From: Magicicada septendecula
Lineage: Eukaryota > Arthropoda > Insecta > Hemiptera > Cicadidae
DNA length: 64,000 nucleotides
NCBI GenBank assembly: GCA_034769895.1
Contig: CM068369.1
Location: 150,139,574-150,203,573, forward strand
Direction of reading: 5' to 3'
The position numbers and the translations under genes were made by a program. Shown here piece by piece: positions 11,568 to 24,300 of this stretch. Numbering within the stretch: the stretch's first letter is position 1; every line of letters starts with the position of its first letter. The notes under the pieces were generated by a model. It was given only the letters and a program-made list of their open reading frames with translations, had not been told where the DNA came from and made no database searches.

Positions 11568-12290
11568 CAGTAACATATCTAGGGGTGAGGCTAGATTCGA
11601 AGCTCTCCTATTAGGAACAAATCAAGTATGCAGCTGATAAGGCAGCTTACATCACAAAAAAGCTCAGCACGCTTATGGCCAATGTAGGAGTACCACTGGA
11701 AGAAAAATTCTATTGTTTATGGCGATCAGGAATCAATATTTATGGTATGATTGAGAAATCTGGGCCTATGCACTAAAGACGGAGAAATACGTATGGCATC
11801 GCTGCAGAGAAATGGGAGTGATTCCCATACACCTGTTGACTCTAGATCGAAAGCATTTCTTCGAAGGAAGAAATGTAATTGGAAGGAATGCGGCAAAGCA
11901 AAGCCAGGAAACTAACTCTCCGGCACTGGCAAGATCGATGTAATAAGGAGGATAGAGGGAGATGGACCGCAAGCCTCATATCGAATTTGAAGGAATGGAT
12001 TGACCGCCAACACGGTGAGGTTAACTGTCATCTGACACAGTTCCTCAGTGGTCATGGCAATTTTGATGCCTACCTGCACAGAATGGGAAAGGCGCAAAGG
12101 CCAGCATCCCAATACGGTGACTCTCCTCAAGAATATGCCTTGCACACCAACTTTCAAGAGCTGCAGATTCACAAGAGAGAGGATGGCACTTAAGATGTAG
12201 CTCGGGCAGTTCACGTCCAAGAACGCAGTTGAAATTTTGCTTCGAGGGAATGCAGAATGGGACCACGTTTCTGCATTTATTTAGTATTTG
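11568..12290 (+). pseudogene. R1-clade-like non-LTR RT C-terminal fragment
   Basis: Plus-strand reading starts with a VTYLGVRLDSKLSY thumb motif (11570-11610) and passes several stops. It then becomes open from about 11879 to 12193, with an LTLRHWQDRCNKEDRGRWTA block, a WIDRQHGEVNCHLTQFLSGHG block and FDAYLHRMGKAQRP. The order W-Q..W..GRWT..LI....W..R.HGE....TQ.L.GHG.F..YL is diagnostic of the C-terminus of R1-clade ORF2. The final Cys/His knuckle is degraded (YGDSPQEYALHT). It is 5'-truncated and dead. Confidence 0.8.
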
Positions 12291-12972
12291 TTACACTAAC
12301 GTATTTGACACATAATTCTTTTAAATTCTCCTGTATTTGTATGATCTACCTCATATAATAGACGTTATATTATCTTTGGTAAGTTATTAGTGCTTTTGTC
12401 CTGTTTGCAGTGTTTAATCGAGGCCGACACATGAAATGTATGTTGAGAGTCTGTATTTTAAGTTGTAAATACCTTTCCTTACGAACTACCCAAATCCGAT
12501 CTGGATAAAAACTTTAGAACTTTTATCATATTATAATAATTTAGTTACATTTTTTTAAAAGACTTTTATTACACTTTTGTTACGTTATTCAGAAATCAAT
12601 ATAGGACGACAACCGTTGAGACGTTTAAAGATGAAATAATATAATTAATGTATACTTTAATAAATTGTATTTAATCCGCTGAAGAAATGTCTCCTTGACT
12701 GTTACGATGTACTTTTGTCTCCTTAACAATGAATACGTCTATAATAAGATGTGTTGTACGTAGAAATAGTGAATATGCCTAACTCAAAAAAATCTATTTC
12801 ACAGCGATTCTAAGCAACTATCTAAGTCAACGTCTAAGTTCTGTAGTTCTTCCATTGGCTTATACTTATATTGACAAAAAATACTTTAAAAGCTTCACAC
12901 TTATAAAATTGTATATCGCCAATCGTCCAACGTAGCTAACCGAAAGTAACTATATTCTGTGTTCAGCTTGAC
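12291..12972. other. AT-rich DNA, nothing assigned
   Basis: Possible 3' UTR of the R1-like fragment at its start. Otherwise no signal. Confidence 0.4.
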
Positions 12973-13150
12973 TCTGTTTCATTTAACTGAACAGAACAAG
13001 GTTAACAGCAGTATCAGAACACCGACTGTAGAGAAATTGTTTTCTACAACAGTGCTGTATGATTAATTACTCAACACAAAATTCCAGGTTGTGACCGGAG
13101 GGTTAGTATGATTAATGGTACGAGGTCTTACATTGCTGATGCTTCATGGA
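12973..13150 (+). repeat. Dispersed repeat family B, copy 1
   Basis: It matches 17629-17800 and 26658-26828 in the same orientation. Shared strings are AACAGAA.AAG, AGA.AAATTGTTTTCTA and CAACAG..CTGT.TGATTAA, then CCAGGTT.TGACC and GATTAAT.GT. There is no coding or tRNA box. The 60-codon open frame overlapping its end is not conserved in the other copies. Confidence 0.8.
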
Positions 13151-13764
13151 GGTGTCCCTTTGTCTCCTCTCCTCTAGGAAATAACATTACTGAAGCCTTC
13201 CAAACAATAATCGTTTGTATCCTATACAGGAATATCATGCCTACAACTATTAATTTTTATTTGGCATATGACGTAATCCATTCATATAATTAACGTATAT
13301 CACATATAATACTGAAATATGAGTATAAAATTTGTATGTACGAAATTTTACAGCTTTACATGTGCTGAAACTATGATACATTTAGAAAAAGTCATGTAGT
13401 CTGGAAGATACTCCGTTTTTTAATGTACGTGGTTTTTGTAGGGAAGTTTTGGCGTGCTTTAAAAAGGAGGATTTACCTTACAAATGAACGTCTGTTAGTA
13501 AGACGTTTATCAGTTACAAAAGAGCTAAAGGAATAAAACGGGATAAAAAACTGATTAAAATTAATAACTTTTATTTAATATAGTTTATTACTTGTTTTTA
13601 AAATAAATAGTGATTCATTTTCATTGGCTCCCTCTCGGTTTCTAAATTATCAAAGGTTAATGAAAATTTCCTTATCCTTGTTAATCTACTAATTAATGTG
13701 ACATGAGTTAGGATTCTTGGATGTTTCACATTGACCTTTAATAGCCGATCAGTTTTATATAGGT

Positions 13765-14085
13765 ATATCACCGGCCAAACTAGATTTTAGGTCAAACTAG
13801 TTTTTCCTACGGCAAACTACTTTATCAGAAGCGCCATAGGATCAAATTGGTTTGGCCAGGAATGTTTGGTTATAGAAGCGCCAATCGGTTTGGCCCAGTC
13901 TGAACTAGTTCGTAGGCCAGACTGGTTCAGACTAGGAAATATCAGCTTTTCCTGGGAATTCCGTCTTAATTTTAAGATAAATCAATTTAAACCGGTTTAG
14001 ACTAGGACTATGGTGCTTTGGATAAAATAGTTTGGCCTAGGAAAACTAGTTTGTCCTGAAATCTATTTTGCCCGGTAACATATAT
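13765..14085. mobile_element. MITE with long inverted ends
   Basis: The first ~80 bases (CACCGGCCAAACTAGATTTT, then CAAACTAGTTTTTCCTA, CAAACTACTTTATC and GCGCCATAG) recur as an imperfect reverse complement at the right end (CTATGGTGC, ATAAAATAGTTTGGCCTAGG, AAAACTAGTTTG, CCCGGTAACA). The element is ~320 bp with no coding. TATAT-like sequence flanks both ends, but a target duplication is not clear in this AT-rich setting. Confidence 0.75.
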
Positions 14086-14611
14086 AAATGCTACTCGTTT
14101 CAACAATAAAGCTTCCGATAGACTTAGGAATAGCTTTTTTCATTTTATCTCTCAGTCTACACCATTCTCCTAGTAACTGTCGCTTGCTTACAATGTTGAA
14201 GAAACACTTGAATGGAAACATGATTTTTGTGAAGTCGCTGAATTTAGAAGCCTGACGGTAATGCGTTTAACAGAACAAACACATGACAAATCACGAGAAT
14301 CGAGAAACTCTTTCTAAGACTCACAACATGCATTGCGTTCTGTGGTTAACATATTAAATACTAAATAAACGTAGATGTTCATTAAAGACAGGTATAGTCA
14401 GTCAGATAAATAGGCCTAAAAATTATGACGTACTGTGTGATATTTGCATCATTTAGTATAGGAATCGCAAAGGAACATTTACAAACTACACCGTTTCCTT
14501 TAGAATTAGTAAACTCTATGTAACAAAACTAATGTCAATATTACATACGGATTTTATAATTAAAATTACAATATCTGATATGTCTTCAACATAACTTTAA
14601 GTATGCTCGAC
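14086..14611. other. AT-rich DNA, nothing assigned
   Basis: No coding or repeat structure was seen. Confidence 0.4.
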
Positions 14612-15610
14612 TACTTTACCAGAATCCAGGCCCGCTAGGTCGCTACACCTCAAGGTGGGAGAAGTATAAATATTGGATTTCGGAGAGACTTAGTTAGTTC
14701 TCTGCCCCCTTCTGTTCTCAGTCTACTTTAAGGACTTACCTAGATAGCTTGGAGTGCAGATAGCCCTGTCTGATGACGACATGGCTGTTTTTCCCCCCGA
14801 TCGTCACGCAGAACGGGCCGTCCAACGACTACAGCGCCAGCTTGATTCGCTCAGGTACTGGACTGATTGCTGGAAGGTAGCTTTAAACACGACAAAGAGT
14901 GTAGCCGTCCTATTCTCTAATCGTCGAAAAGATCCGAGTAGGCAACTTCGCATCGGCAGAACGCACTTGCTTGGTGTACACCTAGATCGTCGGCTAATCT
15001 GGCGTACCCACGTTCAGACAGTTCTTAAGCGAGCGTCCGCTTGTCTGAGCCTACTGCTTCTACTCCTGGTCAGGCCGCCCATGACAAGGAAATTGGGGAA
15101 AATGATCGTCGGCACGTCATTACTCCTGCCAGTCATTACTTACGTCGCCCCGGTCTGGGTTTACCAAGACGCAAAGCGTCCTCGATGTCTCCCGCTACAA
15201 AGTCGTCCGTAGATTTTCTTCTCGCCTTCTGAGGAGCAGACTTGGCGTTCACTCCTTGGACGACACTATGCAGCCTCTTGGACGCAAATTTTATGTACGT
15301 GCGGAAAAGAACTCAGACAAACCTCTTATAGCCAGTAACGTAAATGTCCAGATGCTACGTGGAAACTACCGCGGTGTATGCTGCGCTAGTGTAGGTTACT
15401 AGTAACAGCCGTTGTAGGCCTACTATAGAGCAAAGTCTCCCTACTTGGACAGGGCCATGAGGCAGGAGCTCCAGAAGGTTGCTCGGAACTAAGATTCACG
15501 ATTGGTTTTTCTCTACACGCACGTCCATGCAGCCAGAGTCAGTCAGAAAGGCCTTGTCAGTTTAGATGTGACGGTAGTCAACTGTGGCGGATCAAAGAAT
15601 TCTGAAGAAA
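14612..15610 (+). pseudogene. Jockey-like RT fragment, catalytic core to tail
   Basis: Reading through frame changes shows LVLCPLLFSVYFKDLP (the SVL.P.LF..Y..D.P block), IALSDDDMAVFPP where the catalytic Y-A-D-D has become S-D-D-D, an RYWTDCWKVALNTTKSVAVL block, LLGVHLDRRLIWRTHV, and PVITYVAPVWVY. Downstream, LGRKFYVRAEKNSDKPLIAS (15270 onward) fits the RFY.R....NPLI element tail. This is a different family from 1572-4110. GC content is higher than the surroundings, so this insertion may be younger, but frameshifts and the damaged active site make it inactive. Confidence 0.8.
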
Positions 15611-17628
15611 TGTGCCCTGTATTAATTACTGCCGAACTGGAATAAAGTGACATTTATTATTGTGTGTTGGACTGATTTAACTTGAGTTATTGTATAAGAC
15701 AATTTTGATGATTTTACACTGCTGTTTGTATCTAATTAAAGTTTGTAATTAGTGATTTCATTAGTTATTGAGTTTCCACTGTACAACATGACGATAGGCG
15801 TGATCGTCGTAACAGTATTAACTCCTTATATGACAATGGTATAATACGTAATATGGAACATCATCAAGGTACACATTAAATAATATTGGCAGAGGATTGT
15901 ATCTCTGTCTCCGTCTTCTATTCACAATTTCCAGCTTACACCTATTAATTAGGTGTGTACCTAATTAACCCTCAACAATGCGTGGTATACATATACTAGA
16001 GCCTATATACATACATCAATAAAAATGTTATTTTTATTGTACACACACACACACACACACACGCGCGCGCGCGCATAGGCCTATATGAAAAAACATTCAT
16101 TTTTTGGATGATATATTCTTTTACAAAACCAATTTGCTTAATATCTGTATCTTCCTGTAGTATTTAGTTACCACTTATACTGGATTACGTATTAGTTTGA
16201 AAGCGTTTCAGTACAAATATACACCTGTAATCTCATTTGTATTTTTACGTATGTTTGAGTAAAATGAGATTATATTTTTTTTCAAATCAGATTATACTTA
16301 ACTTCTTATTTGTAAATTCATTAATTATAAGATTTTAATTGTTTAAACTGTATATAAAACATTTTATCTTTTATCCAAAGACATATATAAGATATTGTCT
16401 TTTATCCAAACTTAAGACTTTGTATATCTGTATTATTGTAATCATTTTATAAAAATATAACAACATAATGAAAACTATTAAACTGATTTAAAACTTAGAA
16501 GATAAACTGTTCTCATTAATGTGAGTAGCTTGAAACGACTTCAGGATTAGGGAAATGGAGTGAAAGAGACAAGTTTACATAAGTAGGCAAACCAAACCTA
16601 ATTGGTATGTTACTGATAGGAAAGACTAAGGAAATGCTTCAAATTTACAAAAAAAAGGTGTTGCGGAAGATATGTAATTTAATTTTTAAAAATGAGACCC
16701 CACAGAATACGCTTAAATTACGACCTGAAGTAGTTGTACAAGGTGCAAGGTTTACGGTGTGATGATCTTTGTCACGTTACGGAAGCGTAATTGGGCAAAT
16801 ACACAAGCACATACAACGAAATAAGAGAAGAAGATACCAAGGAGAGCGACAGAGGAACAATTTCCGGGAGCGAGGAATAAGGGACGATGGCGGACAGGCT
16901 GGCGGGACAGAGCTTCAAGAAGAACGCAAGAAAATTTCTTTTTACCTTTAATTGGCAAACAGTATTACACGATAAGAGATATTTAGAAACCGATGTCGAA
17001 TGAGGACAGGACTCGGTAAAAGACCGTTATGCTACAGAAAAGAGAGCACACATAAAATAACCACCGAGGAATTGTCATTAGCACATTGAGGCCTGGACTT
17101 TGTTAGTCACAGTTCTAAATAAACTATTTACTCTACAAATTAGTTATTAGGGGATGACAGAGTACACGTTTTCTTAGATAATGGCAGTGTAGGGTTAATG
17201 TGACTATGGTAAAATACCAGTACTTTCCTGTAACAGAAAGAGGTAATTTGCAAAATTTAAATAAATAAATCAAAAGACATACTTAAATTTTTAAAAATGA
17301 TATTTTTACAAAATGTTTTAAGTTACCTGTAGTAGAAGTAAGTTTTCAATGTCGTAAGCTGATATACGTTTCTGCTTAAAAAATAAAATTAACTTTTATT
17401 TACAGTTGGGCAACATAACGTAAACAACAACCTTCTAGATAAACATCCGATCACGTTTATTTATAGTAATTAAATGTCTTCAAAGGATAAGTGTGAAGCA
17501 TCTAAATTAAGAAGTATATAAAACGCACAGCATCTATTTTACGCACCGTCAGTCACTTTTTGTTTGTTAATAATGTGATTTTAACATAGAGAATCATAAA
17601 CATTTCCATATGTACGTATTTGATGGTT
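15611..17628. other. Unassigned AT-rich DNA with a (CA)n(CG)n tract
   Basis: No gene is visible. The simple tract at 16041-16074 is annotated separately. Two overlapping 60-codon frames near 16760-16950 show only charged low-complexity sequence and are probably chance. Confidence 0.4.
16041..16074 (+). repeat. (CA)n(CG)n microsatellite
   Basis: About eleven CA units run directly into six CG units, a purine-pyrimidine tract with Z-DNA potential. Confidence 0.95.
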
Positions 17629-17800
17629 CTGTTAATCTGAACAGAACAAGTGTAACAGTAGTGTTAACATACAATCAGTAGATAAATTTGTTTTCTACAA
17701 CAGTACTGTTTGATTAATTATTTAACACAAAACTCCAGGTTGTGGCCACAGAGTTAGTACGATTAATAGTGCGGGGATTTACACTACTTATTCTTCATAA
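17629..17800 (+). repeat. Dispersed repeat family B, copy 2
   Basis: Most similar to 12973-13150, with the same order of shared strings (GAACAGAACAAG, TTTGTTTTCTACAACAGTA, CCAGGTTGTGGCC). Confidence 0.8.
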
Positions 17801-18294
17801 CCACTTTCCCATTGTCCACGTTTCTGTACGAAACGAAGTTACCGAAGCCCAAGTGAGGAAAACCAAAACCAATTTAATTTTAACTTTCAGTACGAAAATT
17901 CACTGAAGGCTCACGCATTTCAGAACTTTTCACAACGAGTTTCAGATATGTAAACTAACGCTAACTCAGAAGGCCAGTCGCGCTATTATTCATTTCGCCC
18001 GCCTTTCTGTGTATCCTACTAAACTAGTCTGAAAACATCGCTCAAATATTTCGTATACCTTAAGTCATGAATTATATACAAGTATGATACGTTGCAAATC
18101 AAACATGTAAATACCATATACGGCTTAATTCATTTTCAATTTAGTATAATTTGAGATAACTTTGGTCGTAACATGAATTAAGACTGACGTTGGTATTTCT
18201 AGGTATTTATTTTTCATTGCTAATTCTCATGTAAAAGTTTTAACCGATGTTCAGTTTTTCGCTTATCAGTTAAACATGATAGGAGAAAATTCAT
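17801..18294. other. Unassigned DNA
   Basis: No coding similarity or repeat structure was recognised. Confidence 0.4.
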
Positions 18295-18490
18295 CAGCAT
18301 CATCATCAGCTTTAGTGCTACAGCTTATTGCTGAGTCTTGACCCCTTCTAGAAGTTCTAGAAGCCTCTAGGCGTTCAAATCAGAGGCGATGGCTCTTCAA
18401 TCCGTTAGGCCAAATACTTTGGCATCATTTCTCATGTTGTCATTTCATCGCAGCTTTGGCCTGCATCTCATTCTTCTTCCATTCAGACAG
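18295..18490 (-). mobile_element. 3' end of a non-LTR element or SINE with (GAT)n tail
   Basis: On the minus strand a GC-richer segment with TTCTAGAACTTCTAGAAGGG and GTCAAGACTCAGCAATAAGC ends in GATGATGATGCTGATGAA. A short tail of GAT repeats after a non-coding 3' region is typical of RTE/CR1-type elements and SINEs that use them. No coding part remains. Confidence 0.45.
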
Positions 18491-18917
18491 GAAAATATTA
18501 TTTTTAAATAATTTAAATCTACGAACACTATGAAATATAAAATCATAGTCTAATGCAGTCTTCCTCCTTTTCTTATAAGGTTCGGTCTAACGTCGCGACC
18601 ATGACTAGGCATTGGCATATAGTTTGTGTTTTCCCCCAATGATCGTAGCCTTAACTGTTCCTTATTTTCAAGATAAAAGGTTTGTGGAATTACAAACTCT
18701 ACTGGAAATATTTGTGTATGATTATACTTAAAACCATTGCGCATACATGAAAGTAAATATAAGGTGAAAATTAGAAATACTAACTAAAGAGTTAAATTCT
18801 CTCCTAATACAAGTAATTTAATAAATCATATCAGATGCTACTAATGTTAAGGTTTGTTCACAACATTACATCCGGTATGTATGTCATAAAATTACATGAT
18901 TTAAATATTATGTAAAT

Positions 18918-19150
18918 TTTAATGTTTCTGTAAGTTAGTGTACCGGAGTGGAATCCAATTACCTACTAGTCTCCTACGGCCTGGAGCTGATAACTGCCTC
19001 CACCACTGTCGATCGGTCACAGCAGGGGCTTTCAGTACAAATCCATTACTCCGCTCGCGTAAGGGTTGATACTCTTTCAACGTGTTTCAATTTCTATACT
19101 ATACTCCAAATATCAGCATGTCTTCGTTCTGTTGAATCTCACAATTCTTT
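18918..19150 (+). repeat. Dispersed repeat family A, copy 2
   Basis: Second copy of the repeat at 1117-1355, same orientation. It shares GGAATCCAATTACCT, TCCGCTCGC, AAGGGTTG and CTTTCAAC in order. The 72-codon open frame across it is not open in the other copy. Confidence 0.7.
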
Positions 19151-19599
19151 TTTTTTAATCAAATAATATCCATGTTCTACTAGACTCAATTAAAACTAAA
19201 TACTGAACCTACTTATTACAAAATACATGAATTTAAGATGAATTATTGACTTACATTGAAATTGAATTATTAACGTAATTTAACAAAATAAAGACACATT
19301 TAAAATGCATTTAAAAATACATTTCAAGACAACGTAAACCGTGAGAATATGTTAGTAACTATTTTTATGTTCACCTCGTTGCGTATCAGTATTTTATGTA
19401 AAGTACCGTACCTAACATAGGTGCATGTACACCCTTATAAACTAGAATTTCCACTTTGAAAATGAATGATAAATTCACTATAAAAATATATGAATAATTG
19501 TTATACAGTATTGGTAACATTTAAAATTCGATGATATTTTGTAAACAAATATACGACTATGAGTATATAAAAGGAGAACTAGAAGTGAAAGCTTTAAAT

Positions 19600-19790
19600 G
19601 CAATTATTTCAACTTATAGAAGACAATGGCGTGATCATTTGCAAAGGGTGACGGAGAATCGATTGGCAAGCGGGGCTGAAATATAAAACCATTAGTAGAA
19701 AGAACGTGGGTTGTCCTAGAATGAAGTAGTTGCCGAAACAGGTACTTGAAGTGAAGAAGAAGGTGAAAAAGTAGAATAAAAAATACGTTT
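19600..19790 (+). pseudogene. RTE-like endonuclease/RT C-terminal scrap
   Basis: Plus-strand reading YRRQWRDHLQRVTENRLAS followed by an out-of-frame KPLVERTWVVLE matches the terminal YR..W..H..RM...R.PK....Y.P.GRR..GRP consensus of the endonuclease-RT family also seen at 20590-21352. It ends in a GAAGTGAAGAAGAAGG tail. Only about 60 residues remain. Confidence 0.55.
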
Positions 19791-20589
19791 AACGATAATA
19801 TCCATTATCAGTAAAAAAAATTAAGAAGCAATAAAAATATCTAATTACATAAAAATATGTAAGCTGTAATTATAGTACCGTCTACTAGCAGAAGTAAACT
19901 TTATTAAGCATGTTTACAAATTTGCAGTTCCTACATATTATTTCTGTCTTACGCATCAGCTTTACGTTTGTAGCGTTACTGATAATTTGTGTTGACTCAT
20001 TCCCTCAAAGTAAAACTTTCTTTTACTTTCATTTCTTGTTTTATTCGGAAATCGTACATTTAATTCTTTTTGATATGTCTAATCTCTCTCCTGTGACAGA
20101 GATTTTTAGCAATAGGTAAAATGATTTTACAAAAATATTTTGTCGAAATACAATCCCTGTAATGTGTTGCCTATTTATGCAATAAAATATATTACAAAAA
20201 GAGAATACTTCTACCTAATGCCATTAGTAGTGGAATTCTCTGAATACTGCTTGATTTTAGAACTAAGATCAAGGTAATTCTATAATTTAACAGTAAATAG
20301 TATATTATATTTCATTGTTGCTATTAGATGGTGTGGTACGCCCCTTCGTTTTGAAATGTTCTAAAACAGCGTTCTGTTTACACAATTAAATAGTTTGTTT
20401 ATGTCAATAAAGTATACACGTATTTCCAATATACGATCCGACTTTCCAATATTCGTTTCAACATACACATTGTGTTTACAAAGTATGCACTGGTTGACTG
20501 GAACCGTCTTGCTCTTTAGATGTGAGCATCTACGCGTAGTATTTTGGAACTTTACACTAACTATTTTATTACTTTTGCATAATTTCTAT
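19791..20589. other. AT-rich DNA, nothing assigned
   Basis: Two hydrophobic open frames (69 and 98 codons) are T-rich chance frames. The second overlaps the start of the RTE-like fragment out of frame. Confidence 0.4.
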
Positions 20590-21352
20590 TGTAAAGTTTG
20601 TAAATTACAATTGACACTTTGTTGTTTGCGGATGATCAGGATATTCTGTCGGACTCTAAAAACAGAGTGCAGATGGGTATACGTTTGTTAAATGGAATCT
20701 GCAAAGACTCTGGATTGCAGATATCCACAATTAAAACCAAGGTGATGGCTGTTTGTGGAACTGATACCGTACGGGCAAAAATTGTTATAGATGGTACTGT
20801 CCTGGAACAAGTTAGTAGTTTTGAATACCTGGGCTACAGTGTGTCTTATAATGCAAGCAACGACGTGGTGCATAAGTTTCATACGTTCAAACTTATGTGC
20901 GGGACCATCAGGCGAACCCTTACGTCAGCAAGTAAAGGAACACGCCTAAAATTCTACAAGGTGATGGCTCTTCCCACAATTCTTTATGGGTCTGAGAATT
21001 GGACTGTAACGAAAGGCCAGCCAAGTCGCATCCAAGCGGCTGAAATGAGATTTCTCAGACACGTGGCAGGGTATACTCTCCATGATCATAGAAGAAACAC
21101 AGATATACGGCAGGGACTGAATATTATGAGTATACTCGACAGGATCGCCCAGTATCGGCTGAATTGGTTGTAACATCTTTGCCGAATTGATGACTGCCGC
21201 ATCCCCAAACAACTATGTAACTATAAGCCGAGGGGACGGAGAGGTGTGGGACGTCCGAGGAAGCGCTGGAGTGATCAGCTGTAATATTTGCCTATTAGAG
21301 ACCGGAACAAACCATTCTTGGTTTACACCTTGAGGATGAAAAAGAAGAAGGA
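20590..21352 (+). pseudogene. RTE-like endonuclease/RT, 5'-truncated copy
   Basis: An open reading from 20619 to 21171 (184 codons) begins at LLFADDQDILSDS, the catalytic FADD box, and continues through LQISTIKTKVMAV, SSFEYLGYSVSYN (thumb), LPTILYGSENWTV, RIQAAEMRFLRHVAGYTLHD, and ILDRIAQYRLNWL. After one stop the frame continues with RGRRGVGRPRKRWSD. A GATGAAAAAGAAGAAGG tail marks the 3' end near 21350. Everything upstream of the FADD box is missing. The long open frame suggests a relatively recent dead-on-arrival insertion. Confidence 0.85.
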
Positions 21353-24300
21353 CGTTTGTAAATTGCACCACATACCGCACATATCAAAACACTCCTTCAG
21401 CATATACTTATTAATCCGCAAACACCCAATCCAATATAAGCACACTGTGTTGAAAGCTTTAGGCTTTACCATTAGGAGACAAGAAAATATTTTGCCCATT
21501 GTTCCACCATTGTTACGTATGCTACCGTACAACTTTAGTAATAGCATACTTTGCGATATATTAAAACTAGGTTGAGACTATATAATACAGTAGTGTTGAC
21601 GTCAATTAAGTAACATACTTAGCTTTTTGCGTGTTTTGATTTTTATTCTTTGCCGGCAACACAACGTCAGCTAATTCTATGTTGTTTCACCTCCAGTAAT
21701 ATTAACATGCCACAAGTAACATAACAGTGACTAATGTAAATTAGAGGTCAGTTTGAAATATTACCCGCTACGCAAACATTTTTCAAATGTAATGTAGTAG
21801 ATATTTCGTAAATAGATATGGAACGGGCCTGAAATTAGAACAAAATAATTATTTGGAATAAAATTATTAATTTAGAGAAATCTTTAAACTACAATTTTCA
21901 AACCTGTAATATTAAATAACTAAATTATCTCTACGTTTAAAAATAATCTTCTGTCTGATAATACAGTTTAAAATATTTTGTTTTCAACACATTGTTTAAT
22001 TAATTGGTTATAGAAGTTCACTGAATACAAAGAATTTAATAATCAGTTTTTAAATTTTAGAAATATCTACACAACTTACTTTATTAACGTGAGTCACAGA
22101 AACGTCTTAAGATACAAAGTTTAGAAACAATAATATTTGTAATCGTTATTGTTAAAAAGTATATAGTCAATGAGGAAGCTTACCCAGAATATATCGAATA
22201 ATGTAAGCATATTTTAAGAATAACTTACAATAAAAATATTCCCAGATTAAGTAAAGAAAATAATGATTTTCGGTAAGTACGTATAACAGAGAGATTAAAA
22301 TGAGGCGTTGAATTTACATAAAATAAATATTAACTTCACGATGTAAAGTTGAGACATAGAATTTAATTTCTTCAGTGAAGTGAAGATTTACTAATGGAAC
22401 AAGTAAAATAAAGGAATAAGGCCTACGTAAAATAGCGTCGAACGTGAAAACTATGAAGAAGATTGAAAAACTAGAAAATCCAACCCTGGAAATGGGTGTT
22501 TAGGTTGCATAACAGCCGGGTTTTTAGAGCTGCAACTTTAGGATTCTGTAATCGGGAAACAAAGAGGAAAACGGAGGAGTTGGCTTTGTGTTAAAAAAGA
22601 AAGTAGGTCACAATGTACTTAGCATTTGAGGTTAGAGTGAAAGAAAATATTTTGTACGGAACGGGATTTGTGTTTGAGAGTTACTTTGAATCTTAAACAT
22701 TGGGCGATGTTAAGTAAGAGTTGTCACGAGGAGAATGCACTGTGATTCATGGAGATATGTGATGGTCAATGCTTAATTTCTTATACGACACATGAAAAAC
22801 ACAACATAAAAATCTTTATCGGAAATGAATGCCGGTAAGTTAGTTAATTAGGCACATTAGTAAGTGATTATGAGATTAGAGGGGGAAATGTTATGAGAAA
22901 GCAGGGAATGTGTTTTTGTACCAAGCGGCTGCATAAATACGTTTAAAACCATAAACGAATGTTAAGCAGAGAGCATTTGACACGACCCACTGAAGGAAAC
23001 ATCAGTGACTTTAAAATAATCAATTGATTTGAAATACATGTAACTAAATTTTAAAACAATAAAATTTTGTTAGTGAATCGTAGCGAAGATTCCAGTTACT
23101 CTACATAATATTATTTCTAATGACTAATTTTAATTAACGTCACATTAAAATATTAACTAATGTGATAAATGATTTTCACTCACAGCCGGGAAGAAATAAG
23201 CAAATAATGCAACGGGATACAACTAGAACCAGGAAAATCTATTAATGTCAGAAAGAAAACAATATTCATATTTTATGAGAACGCTTGGACAAAAACATGG
23301 AACAGATTTAAAGGTCGCGCTCTGGCGTTGTTTATTGTGTTCATAAAAGCGACACGCCGACGCTAAAACCCATGAAATATTAAAGGGCTGTGTAAGAAAG
23401 TGATATATTTGACATTACTACGACAAACGTAAAACTGAAACTTTATGTATGCTTTATAAATACGACATATTTTAGCTTACCAGGTAGTCGACAGGGTATA
23501 AAATTATACCTCTAAGGGAGAATGGCATTTCTACTTAAGCACGTTTTACAGTTAAATGCTTACGTTCGCAAACAAACAGGCACGCGGACACACTAACACA
23601 GACACACAAACATTTTGAGCTTTTAGAATAGAATCTTTTAAAATCTAAGACACTTACGACATATAACAACTAAGATTTCTAATAACATTTGTTATCAATC
23701 TTCATCCATCTTACTTAAACAAACTTCAAAGTATAATTAGCCTAAAATCGTTTAAAAAATCTCTTTAAAAATTTAAACGGAAAATCATAAACTCTAAATT
23801 GACACAATTATCAAATTAAATATATTTTAGTTGAATTCTGCTAATTAATTATAATGCACAGTAATGCATTATAGTTCATGATATACCTTTTGTAAGATGC
23901 ATCGATATATACGAGGAAAGAACATATAAACTCTTTTTATTTCTATAGATTTTACTTCAAATGTAAATTTTTCTGTATGAATAGCTTACGGTATTGTTTT
24001 ATAAGCTTTATTAGATAATATAGCAATGTTCTGATGCTCTCCAAACCTCAAGTCATTCTTCCTTTGCGACAAAGTTCACAAATTAGCAAACACTACTGTA
24101 AAGGGTGTGTATTAAGTGCCAAACATTAGTTGCCATGAGCATATTACATAAAAAATATAGTATAATGACATACAGAAGGTATCTGCAGGAGGCAAGAACT
24201 TAACAGAGAAGTTATCAGGGATATCCATTTTGTACTTCGTGCAAATTACCAAACTACGTGGTCGTATGCTACAATTATACGCAGTTAACATAAAGTAAGA

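Noticed and set aside
12045..12266. Minus-strand open frames opposite the R1-like fragment
   Set aside because: They are shadows of the plus-strand RT tail and show no motif.
16760..16951. Arg/Glu-rich 60-codon frame
   Set aside because: Low complexity, no similarity, and an equally long frame lies on the opposite strand.
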